Shown: one piece after another, positions 51,001 to 58,547 of the stretch | Layout: every line of letters begins with the position of its first letter | How positions within the stretch are numbered: the stretch's first letter is position 1 | Assembly: GCA_963855995.1 (NCBI GenBank) | Contig: OY979716.1 | Coordinates: 123,256,237 to 123,320,236, forward strand | From: Muricea muricata | Taxonomy: Eukaryota; Cnidaria; Anthozoa; Malacalcyonacea; Plexauridae | DNA length: 64,000 nucleotides | Direction: 5' to 3' | The notes under the pieces: model-generated | Seen by the model: the letters and a program-made list of their open reading frames with translations, nothing else | What the model was told of the DNA's origin: nothing | Database searches by the model: none | Translations under genes and position numbers: made by a program

Positions 51001-54000
51001 TCTCCTTCTGATGTACGCAACAGACCTTCATCATCTAAAGAAAGGAAGTTGTTGATATATAGAATTGATTGCAATGTCATGAAATTCATTTGCTTTTTCT
51101 TAGAAGAAAAATTAGAGTTGTTTATAATTAGATAAAATTTAATATTAGATGCGTGATCCAGTATCATTTAGATAAGTGCTTCCTACGCCTATGATTATTT
51201 TGTGTTTTCTTCATGACTTATCACAATGAGTTTGTTTTTTCAAAGACAGCTGAAAATTAATACATTTCTGAAATCGATGGAAAGGTATTGTAGAATATGT
51301 CTTTATATAATATGTCTATGTTCCTTCTCCATGGCAACAGTTATTTTACCTGAGAAACGATAAACATTTTCATCTGCAGCTAACAAGTATTGTCCAGTCC
51401 ATCCAGTTGCAATACTTAATACTTCTTCGCGCATAAATTTCCACTCTGTGCCATAAAGATTACTTGAACTCACACTCTCTCGTTTGTATAACTTTCCTTC
51501 AGAGTCAACTGCGTAAACATCACCATCACCACCCACTTCAATTTGTTTCATGCTACCGTCAATAGGTACCTTAACAGGGACAATAATTAGCAAGTATTGT
51601 TAAGTCGATACAACTCCTACGTCACATTAATGTGCTATTTATAAACATGAAGTTTAAGAGAAATAACAAGAAAATGAAGGCCGCGTATGGTACGCAAGGA
51701 AGTTAAAATTTGATTGTGTGATCAGCATGTTCTACTTGAATGCAATCATTTTGTATGACATCAACTGAGAGCTCTACTGAAATGTGTACTTCTTGAGGTA
51801 AACTCAGGGACGTTTGTTACATTATAAAAACACGACTGAATTTCCCGGTGAGGTCGATCCTCTTAACCATTAGCCCTCCAAACCCGTAATACTTTGGCTA
51901 AATCCATATAATTATCAATTCAACAAGGAGTGCTCCTGTTGAATGTTCAATGTTATATTTTGAAGGAAATTGCACTGCTCTGAACCAATAATGCAGATTC
52001 ATGCAGATAATATTTTTCATGTGTTAATGTACAATCAAATACTTGTTTTAAAAATTTCTTTGCAAAATGTTAAAACATTAGGGTTTTCTCCAATTTTCCT
52101 ACTAAAACTACCATGAGATAAAAAATGTAAAATTTTGGATTCAGTTATAACAAAAATAACCTGCATCATTAGAAAGTTTACAAAAAACTACATACAGAAA
52201 ATTAAAATGGTTACAATGATTTTAAGTTTTTTAAAAGTTTTGAGCTGTTGAAACGTATTTTTTGCTTAGTACCCAGTGTTTTTAGCGGGACTTTGGCATA
52301 TTTTTAACACCTGGAGCAACAATAACTCAATAGTCATCTTAAAAATCAGAAAATTATTTAAATGCCTTACAAGTAATTTTTTGTAACTTTTCTAATGATG
52401 TTGGTCATTTTTGTTTCAAACAAGTTTGAAATTTTGCACTTTTAACTGTAGTAAGGTTTTAAAGGAAAATTGAGAAAAAACAATGAATTTGACTGTTTTG
52501 CAAAGGATTTCTTGGTGCAACTTTTTCTATTTCTCCTTGATATACGTTTTACGACCAAATTACAGAGTTTTATGTAGTTTCGTGATTACGGAACGAATTC
52601 CTACTTCTAGGCCATTGATAAATCTCACCCTGCGGTCTAGTTCAAGTTACATACCCAACTTGTTCCAGCACAATTTTCAGGAGAAACTCCTTCGCGATAT
52701 AAAACTCGATTGCCAGGATTTATTCCCCAGCATCCCAAAACTCCACAACTGAAGTATCTCAAACGACCCCTAACAACTTTCCATCGTTTTCCCGTGAGGC
52801 AGTAAACGTGATTATCCTCTGTTACTCCTACGACAATACCTTTTGGTCCCGAATCAATCTGTGTCAATTTAACACCTCGAAATTTTTTCCATTTGCCAGA
52901 ACCAACAAAACGAAACACGTTATTGTATTTGTCCACGCCCCACACACCTATAAAGGTAAATCAGCGTCTTGAAAATAACGTTCATTGCTGAAATTAAATG
53001 TGTCATTTAAAAATTCATTGCCGTTTGCCAATGCCTGATCCTATCTCCCTTTTCCTATGAGAGACTCGTCACTTTTGTATACTGTTTTTTAAGCCCGTTT
53101 AGATTGTCAAATTTTCTGTGATCAAACTGGAAATCTAACATTGCAAAATTACAAGTTTTAAAGGATTTGTAATCAATATTTAAAGGAGGAGACCAAGTCT
53201 TTTTCCTCAATAATTTCTTCCAAATATTTCAAAGCCCAGAATTTACCAAGGAAAAATTTCCATTGTGTTCACAGAAATTTGACCGTGTAAACTGGGTCTT
53301 TGGTTTGGAATAATGCGAAAGCGATTTTTATGACATAACGGATTTTTAGAGTGGTAAATTTACAATTTTCGCAATTACAACTTTGAAAAGTCCTTTTTGT
53401 TTAATTTAACTCTCGAAATTGTTTCATTTGGACAGACGCCACCCGAATATGGTGGATTTTGCTTTGTGAGAAAGGCTAATTGACTTACCGGATCCACCAG
53501 CACTAACGTGGTTGAGCTGGAAATTCATATTTTTCCATTCTTTATTGCTTCCCAAACGGAATGTTTTACCATTTTTATCAACTGCCCAAACCTCGCTCGT
53601 CATTCCCGCATCAATTTGTTTCATATGTGGTCCATCAATTTCTATCCACCGCTCTATGGTGCAAAATAGTTAAAATAATATTAATCTGCAGTTTTCAACA
53701 AGCAATTACAACAACGATAGAAAAGAGAATTTTCTCACCGTGATAATAATTTACAACAATTTTTAATGCATTAAGTTTACCAGTACGTAAGATGCATACT
53801 ATCCAGTCACGTCATACGTAAATAAGGAGTTAGGGGCACTCTACTAAATAGTACACGGTACGTTAATTGATATTTTAAATTGCCTAAGCTGAAGCTGAAG
53901 CTGCAAGTGGTATTTTGTCATCATTAGGAATATTTAATGTATGTAATAATTAAAACACGAGCAGAAGTCATTTAAGGTTTTTGAAGTCCTTTAAAGCTCG

Positions 54001-57000
54001 AGGCCAAGCGGAGCTTCAAATGACTTCAAAAATGGCCTATCGTATGAGCTATTTGACGAAGAAATTAATTCAAAAATAGACGAGATCCAAGCCGAGAAAA
54101 TTGAAGTTAAAGTTGATGCAAATTAACATGACTTTTTATCACAGGATAAAGACACTGATTAAAACGCTTACAATGGTATAACTTTAACATGAAAAGATTT
54201 AGGACATAGAAATGTTAAAGTATATTGTTTCTATGAATCTTAAAACTATAGTTATATTTACAATCATCATATTAATTTATGCAATTATGCTGATTCTACT
54301 CATCATCAATTCCCTACAAATGCTGGAACTGACATCATTTCAACAAAGCGATATATATGAATAAGATTTTCTTTCTCCTAAATACCAGATTTAGCTTTTC
54401 ACTTGGAAAATAAGGGTATTGGTTTGCTGTAATCGAGACTCTATATCTATATAAAATGAAGTTTTGCATTGACATTATTGTTTACAGTTGGACGTGCATA
54501 TTTGCATGCCTGGGTTACTTGATTATTGATAGATTTTCTGTGTAAGGACAAAGTGCTAACCGGTTTGGAAGATTATTTTGGTTGATTAAGGCACAGAAGT
54601 AAGCAATGTTTATGATATTTAAGTATTTGTAATCCATTGTGTTTGTAATTATGTTATTTTAACGTGTTACTTTGTAAATTATAGATTGAATATTAAAAAT
54701 TATACAATTGCCGAAATCAACCTTAATACGGCGCGTTAAAGTCTGGCAAACCAGGTATTCAATCATAAAAATAACGCTAATGTTGCGAGTGTTTAACATC
54801 CATGCCAGCCTGTTCATAGACCTAGCTGTAAAAGAGTAAGGTCTGTTAAGACTTGAAGGATTACTTGTCCTTGCCGAGAGAAGAATGCTAACTATATTCT
54901 AGGTTTGCATGGCAAATGTGTGCTAGAATAAATCTTACTTCTCTTGTCTCTGAGATTGTAACTTTCCTTTTTTGATGATCCATAAATGTTGCTCGCATCA
55001 ACCACTCCTGTTACATCATTAATCTGTTGTCTTTCTTTAGGGTACCCTTCACGTTGACATATCGCTGCAGATCTTATCATTTTGATACAGGGCTGTTTGC
55101 TTCCCTCTATGGCTTGAATTGGATAACATGGAGCATCATAGTTATTTTCTGATCCATCACAGCTAAAATATAAAGAACACACGTACGTTTGTGAATTGTT
55201 GTTGCCATTTAAAATTGGCTGGTAATTCCTATCACTATCACCACGTAATTTCGGTATCGCAACTAGCAGAACAAGCACCTTTTACCTCTAAGATTATGGG
55301 TTTAAACCTCACTGCATGTGGCACATATGGTACTTAGGTCTTAGGTGAAAAGAGTCAGTGAGCTCTAAGAAATCGTAGGTTATTTTCGATTCCTCGGGGT
55401 ACTTTTGTTGAGAGGGTGGGTCAAGATTAGTTCCAAACTAGGATGAAGTGGCTGCAATAGACGACCATTCAATCATACTCAACTGCATTATTCGCAATTC
55501 AGCTTGTCGCTCACAGCTGTAAGTAAAGATGATTGGCAATTCCACTGACTTACAGGAAAAAACCATTATATAACACTTAATATAACCAACTTATACAATA
55601 CCTTCCTTAATAGAAAATCTTATAGAAGCTCTTATTAAGACAGTGGTGTTGGACGTACAGAATACTATTCACCGTTTTGATACCTCTCAAAAGTGTAAAG
55701 AACAACAGATTCTAAATACAATTTAGTCAGTTACACAAATAGGTTACTGACATACTGTGTATAGTGTGGGTATCAAAACACTTGTGCAAATAAAATACGT
55801 ACGTTATTGCCAAGCATGCTGAACCGCCTGTTTCTTCAGCAGATAACGTGAAATCGTGGTCGAGGAACTGACCTAGTTGCATCATCAGTGGTGTGAGCTG
55901 GGGATCTGAAGAAGAAGCTACTTCGTCCTTTATAAAATTATTAGAAACCTTAAAAGGCGAGGGTAGACGAGGAGGGTTTGGTTGATTAGGAAAACCAACC
56001 GGATCATTAAGGCCATCAGCATCATAATATACCTATGTAAAAATGAAATGAAAATAAAAACAATAATCAGAAAAAGTATAAGAGATTCAGAACCGGAGCT
56101 ACGGGGGGTGTAGGGGTGTGTGACCCCCCTCCCCGCCCAGATATTTTCTTTTGAGCTTTAGTCGCGAGAACTGCTGTTACAATCGGTTGACAAAATATTT
56201 TTGACGCATAAAATACTACCGTTTCGTTAAATTTAGAACACAATATCAATATTAAACGGGTCTCATTCAGTTGACCAATCTCACAAATTTGAAAAAAGCG
56301 CTTCTATCGATAGCGTGTTTTTTAGTCGGTTGAGGCGAGAAAAAATGATGAGGATGGCCCTGAAAAAATTAATCAATCAATAGGGTCCAGTCTTATGGTG
56401 TCCAGGCTCTATCTGGCCAAAGCCAGGGACTCTTGTAGAAGAGAATTTCAAATTAAGGCGCACATTTTTTACGCTGTTGGAGTGTGATCAGGAAAAAAAC
56501 CCAAACCCTAACCTTAATCCAGACCCCTCAACCTTATGGCCCAATAAGACATGCAGACGTGATAACTTATAAAATTAGAAATGTTTAACGAAAAGTTCTC
56601 TTGTCAACCCCTCAAAAATATTTATTTGAATAATTATTGCCAAACTTTATAAGCCCGCGAGGCAAGTTGTTATTATTATAGGAAACATTATTATCTGGAA
56701 TTGTTCGTTCAGAATTACAACTAGAAAGCATGAACAAGAGAGTAGTGCCCCAGCAAGCGTCCTATCTTGCAATGTTAAACTAGACCTTACACAGCTTTCT
56801 TGAGCTATAAAGATCATTTGCGTGCACTGTAAATCATCCTAATGGGAACCACTGCATATTCCTAGCGAAATTATCAGGTTGATCCTTACCGCTCGATGGA
56901 GTCGTACAAGAGCTGTCCCTGCTCCTCCTGCAACTGGTTGCTTCAGATTGCTACATTTCCCGTCAAAGCGACGGTAGATAGGCTTCTTTTGACACGTCAC

Positions 57001-58547
57001 AGGGGTTGTAGCTACAGTACAGGATGCTTCTTTGTCCAGGCCTGTGATCACCTCACTCGAGAAGAGTTCTTTCGTTCGTAGAAATGCAAGGACGGCACCT
57101 TCATTAAAATCTTTTTCTAATGGTAAAATAATAGCAAACTGATACTTTGGGATCCGTAACATTTTCTAGTAGACCTTATTCATAATGACGTCTCAAACCT
57201 TGACACGTGCAAGGATTTTGGCCATAGTAGTCACTACCAGAAAAATTCTAAAATAGTCTTTGCGGTGACTATTTAGACCAAAATTCCTTGCATCAGGATA
57301 GGTGACGTCATTATACATAATCTATCTTTTATTTAATGTTAACGACATGCACAAACCATATTCATATGACCCGCTTGTTTTGTGGAAAACACAACAAATA
57401 AATGTTATGCCTGTTTTTCCCAACCAAATGATATATTATCATTTTCACTACCATGCCAACCTGCATTTACGTCACTTTGATTATAGCCAATCCAATGATG
57501 GAGAAATGAACCCAATGTGTAAAAATTAGCAAAATACTGATTATAACCTACCATACTGGTGAATAATAGTTGAATGTACCAATTGAATTGCCTTTTCCAC
57601 TATAGTTTCAGCTTCCGATATACCATCGACAGGGTCGCCCTCTGCCACTTGTAGCAGTAAAATGTCTAATGCAGCTGGTACAAAAACTGAGGGTGCTGGT
57701 ATCTTTTTATCTTTTTCAAGTCTTCTCCTTACTGCATTTATAGCGTCGGTCGCAAACTGATCACCATAGTTTAAAGCTAGCACAAATACATGCACGGTTG
57801 TAGTCACTGTTTCACTTTGAAAAGTGGCTTTGATTTGGAATTCAAAGTTGTGAACCTCAGCGCTGTCTACGAGAAGCTCAAGATGTCCTGTTTTTGAATC
57901 TATTCCCACCTTTTGCGAAGCCCCAGAAAGACTGTAAATAGTTCCGCTGGGTGCATTTTTAACAACAATCTGCCCAATGCCGCCTTTAGGGTAGCCATGT
58001 GTCAATATAATCGCGTAATTGTCACTGACGAATTCTGTACCTATATGAAGTAATATAGAGAATGGATTTACATAAACAATGCATGTTATTTTAACACGAT
58101 ATCAAGATTAAGTTTCAACTAATAAGCTGGCGAACTACCTGGTACCATGTGCTTTTGCAAGGTCAAAGAGTTCTGATGCGCGAAACAAAAGTTCTTGAAA
58201 ACAGTGATCTCATGTGATGTGGAAATTTGGACATTTTGGCAATCGTTCCTTATTTTAGTCATGTCATTTCGGGGGTGGACTGATAAGACAGGATGGTCGC
58301 CCTGAATTTATAAAGATTAGGAAAATATATTTGCAGTTTACAGGAAAAAACACACTTTAAAAAGTACTTGGTTTTCTGTAAGGTGTTTACTATCTTTGTT
58401 GGGCAGAGAGCAGTATATGTTAAAGACATCATATAAATGCACATTTAATTGATGCACTTACTATAAGTAAAGTTTTTATAGAGACATATCTTTACCTTCA
58501 ATTTTGACGAAAGCCAAAAGTAAGAGAATCGCGTGCAAAATCGTCAT
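44603..58547 (-). CDS. Secreted haem peroxidase with inserted tectonin propeller and VCBS repeats
   Basis: A spliced minus-strand gene; 14 exons fit with compatible phases and a 50-nt mini-exon is needed at one junction. Predicted about 1,476 residues: signal peptide (1-17), cadherin-like domain (about 20-110), helical propeptide, animal peroxidase N-part (about 255-440), six tectonin repeats (about 441-666), peroxidase C-part (667-1,020), Cys-rich linker (1,031-1,058) and seven VCBS/FG-GAP repeats to the end. Peroxidase hallmarks: Q-x-x-D-H-D near 344-349 (distal His and Ca ligand), Arg near 702 in LAGDIRAND, proximal His near 795 in YRFGHSMI and NIQRSRDHGLPGYN. The position that is Glu in many animal peroxidases is Asp here (AGDIRAND). 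The family oxidises halides or tyrosines with H2O2, outside the cell or in granules. The tectonin and VCBS modules suggest glycan or matrix binding (inference). Confidence 0.85.
45350..45666 (-). CDS. Peroxidase gene exon 13: VCBS repeats 4-5
   Basis: 317 nt, phase 1 in and phase 0 out (acceptor CACACAG, donor GTATTC). FADLNGDGRIDIIYHR and FVDLNADGKDDLVYHK with the inter-repeat NGQKWVLSPAFTLPINIS. The NTG from exon 12 joins NGWKAAPKFTPPYPI in frame. Confidence 0.85.
45831..45980. mobile_element. Palindromic MITE in peroxidase intron
   Basis: TAGCGAAGCCAGCCCGACA...TTTGGTCATG against CATGACTAAATGTCAGGCTGG...TTCGCTGCTA gives an imperfect 150-bp inverted repeat lying between exons 12 and 13. No clear target duplication. 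Confidence 0.6.
46082..46257. mobile_element. Palindromic MITE in peroxidase intron, family also at 32,184
   Basis: Inverted ends AGGGCCGTTACTGGAACGT and ACGTTCTAGTTACGGTCCT, with inner TATATTCATATATTCAT / ATGAATATATGAAT. A related left end with GGGGTATATTC lies at 32,184-32,240. Same intron as the 45,831 MITE. Confidence 0.6.
46387..46662 (-). CDS. Peroxidase gene exon 12: VCBS repeats 2-3
   Basis: 276 nt, phase 1 at both ends (acceptor CTTTAG, donor GTATGT). It contains FVDLNGDGKIDVVYQR and FVELNGDGLIDFVFHH, separated by YINTGSGWRSFPKYIPPYHI. The splice codon restores the repeated DLGARFVDLNGDG motif seen entirely inside other exons, confirming the junction. Confidence 0.85.
46939..47885. 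mobile_element. Palindromic Penelope-like 3' fragment in peroxidase intron
   Basis: Flanked by a 14-bp direct repeat AGAATGTAAATCTG (46,925-46,938 and 47,886-47,899). From about 46,970 it is one long inverted repeat folding near 47,430 (arms about 450 bp), with CGTTTCGTCTTAACTTAAGAC pseudo-LTR-like motifs. The plus arm encodes, at 47,353-47,622, SHINASGHPASFDDFQIL and YELMIHESLLINKYKPNLN, the end of a Penelope-type GIY-YIG endonuclease. The intron lies between exons 11 and 12. Confidence 0.75.
47353..47622 (+). pseudogene. Penelope GIY-YIG C-terminal fragment
   Basis: 89 codons; only the last 50 are meaningful: INASGHPASFDDFQILSSSS, then ELMIHESLLINKYKPNLN, the catalytic-Glu region (HESLLI) of the GIY-YIG nuclease of Penelope-like elements. 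The N-terminal half reads the opposite arm of the palindrome. It is non-functional as a fragment. Confidence 0.7.
47992..48243 (-). CDS. Peroxidase gene exon 11: VCBS repeat 1
   Basis: 252 nt, phase 1 at both ends (acceptor CTTATAG, donor GTAAAC). WTDAPGYSSLPFPIYSQ then RFVDLNGDGHLDFVYYL, with the DxNxDGxxD calcium loop of VCBS/FG-GAP blades, and KGAYINDP. The next intron hosts a Penelope-like fragment. Confidence 0.82.
48463..48693. mobile_element. Tc1/mariner-type MITE candidate in intron
   Basis: Ends CATCTGGACTGCCTGCTCG and CGACCAGGCCGTCCAGATG, flanked by TA (48,461-48,462 and 48,694-48,695), about 231 bp. Inner inverted pieces ATATGAGAGT / ACTCTCATAT strengthen it. Located between exons 10 and 11. 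Confidence 0.6.
49045..49173. repeat. Short palindromic element in intron
   Basis: GCGTCGATAATTGGAGGG...CGAATATTCGTG pairs with CACGAATATATGAATGTTCG...CCCTCCAATTATCGACGC over about 129 bp. Between exons 10 and 11. Confidence 0.6.
49299..49382 (-). CDS. Peroxidase gene exon 10: Cys-rich linker
   Basis: 84 nt, phase 1 at both ends (acceptor GATTAG, donor GTAAGA). It encodes about 28 residues: CLTGEPLYDTNSRKC, then ECKCKKNTKECP, six cysteines in all. It is too short for a full EGF domain; it is a disulphide-stabilised linker between the peroxidase and the VCBS array. A symmetric exon, so skippable. Confidence 0.75.
49943..51034 (-). CDS. Peroxidase gene exon 9: proximal haem side
   Basis: 1,092 nt, phase 1 at both ends (acceptor CTTTAG, donor GTAAAA). 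It holds EGLLRTSEGDLLPID, LAGDIRANDQQGLTAFHTLF, REHNRIA, QEARK-like QETRKIVGAVVQ, the proximal His in YRFGHSMI, LNIQRSRDHGLPGYNTYR, WVAGIAETP and TRDGDRFFYEN. This is a full-length C-terminal two thirds of the catalytic domain. The residue after the catalytic Arg segment is Asp (RAND), where Glu is common. Confidence 0.92.
51350..51569 (-). CDS. Peroxidase gene exon 8: tectonin repeats 5-6
   Basis: 220 nt, phase 0 in and phase 1 out (acceptor GTTAAG, donor GTAAAA). VPIDGSMKQIEVGGDGDVYA, LYGTEWKFMREEVLSIATG, QYLLAADENVYRFS. GTSW from the previous exon joins VPIDGS exactly as in tectonin repeats. It ends the six-repeat block in the same phase at which the block began. Confidence 0.88.
52655..52947 (-). 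CDS. Peroxidase gene exon 7: tectonin repeats 2-4
   Basis: 293 nt, phase 1 in and phase 0 out (donor GTATGT). GVWGVDKYNNVFRFVG, LTQIDSGPKGIVVGVTEDN, HVYCLTGKRWKVV, LRYFSCGVLGCWGINPGN and CAGTSWV are consecutive tectonin blades. The split codon shared with the previous exon gives SAGGSGVWGV, a typical repeat core, which confirms the junction. Confidence 0.88.
53489..53653 (-). CDS. Peroxidase gene exon 6: tectonin repeats 1-2 (start)
   Basis: 165 nt, phase 1 at both ends (acceptor CCATAG, donor GTAAGT). It begins RWIEIDGPHMKQIDAG and contains VWAVDKNGKTFRLG and LNHVSAGGS, the repeat signature of tectonin (tachylectin-1/fish egg lectin-like) propellers. The opening W strand probably closes the last blade. 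Confidence 0.85.
54939..55162 (-). CDS. Peroxidase gene exon 5: calcium loop
   Basis: 224 nt, phase 2 in and phase 1 out (donor GTAAGA). PCIKMIRSAAICQREG, QQINDVTGVVDASNIYGSS and YNLRDKR follow the family pattern, including the T-x-x-x-D-x-S calcium-binding loop. In ordinary peroxidases the chain would continue directly to the ...GLL... segment of exon 6; here the tectonin exons come first. Confidence 0.85.
55803..56032 (-). CDS. Peroxidase gene exon 4: distal haem side
   Basis: 230 nt, phase 0 in and phase 2 out (donor GTACGT). YYDADGLNDPVGFP is followed by LTPLMMQLGQFLDHDFTLSA, which holds the distal Gln, the Asp that can esterify haem, the catalytic distal His and the Asp calcium ligand. 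All of these key residues are present. Confidence 0.85.
56890..57165 (-). CDS. Peroxidase gene exon 3: start of peroxidase domain
   Basis: Acceptor CTACTAG, 276 nt, phase 0 at both ends; donor GTAAGG. It carries CTVATTPVTCQKKPIYRRFDG then KCSNLKQPVAGGAGTALVRL, matching the conserved segment that opens the mature domain of animal peroxidases (Tyr-Arg-x-x-[DT]-G-x-C-N-N). Confidence 0.8.
57184..57312. repeat. Short palindromic MITE-like element in intron
   Basis: ATGACGTCTCAAACCTTGACACGTGCAAGG...ATAGTAGTCAC pairs with GTGACTATTTAGACC...CCTTGCATCAGGATAGGTGACGTCAT. About 129 bp, just upstream (in transcription) of exon 3. Its presence near the problematic exon 2-3 junction is noted. Confidence 0.6.
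57411..57460 (-). CDS. Candidate 50-nt mini-exon (uncertain)
   Basis: Acceptor AAATGCAG then GTTGGCATGGTAGTG to GAAAAACAG and a GC donor (GCATAA). It accepts phase 1 from exon 2 and delivers phase 0 to exon 3, is open in that frame, and would bring the total coding length to a multiple of three. The GC donor is poor, so another unseen exon or splice site may be used instead. Confidence 0.3.
57552..58040 (-). CDS. Peroxidase gene exon 2: cadherin-like and propeptide
   Basis: The acceptor CATATAG precedes 58,040. The first 90 residues resemble a cadherin repeat (GQIVVKNAPSGTIYSLSG, VGIDSKTGHLELLVDS, then alternating strands to VHVFVLAL). A helical stretch follows (DAINAVRRRLEKDKK, AALDILLLQVAEGD, EKAIQLVHS), comparable in position to the helical propeptide of animal peroxidases. 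The donor GTAGGT after 57,552 leaves phase 1, which does not fit exon 3 directly. Confidence 0.75.
58496..58547 (-). CDS. Peroxidase gene exon 1: signal peptide
   Basis: ATG at 58,545-58,547, then MTILHAILLLLAFVKIE: a short N-region and a strongly hydrophobic core, a secretory signal peptide. The donor is GTAAAG after 58,496. It ends in phase 1 and joins exon 2 without frame change, completing a Gly codon. Upstream stops and a lack of other in-frame ATGs support this start. Confidence 0.75.

Noticed and set aside
51303..53653. Tectonin exons as a separate nested lectin gene
   Set aside because: No start codon with signal peptide and no stop codon at their ends, and both outer junctions match peroxidase exon phases. 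Kept only as the refuting alternative.
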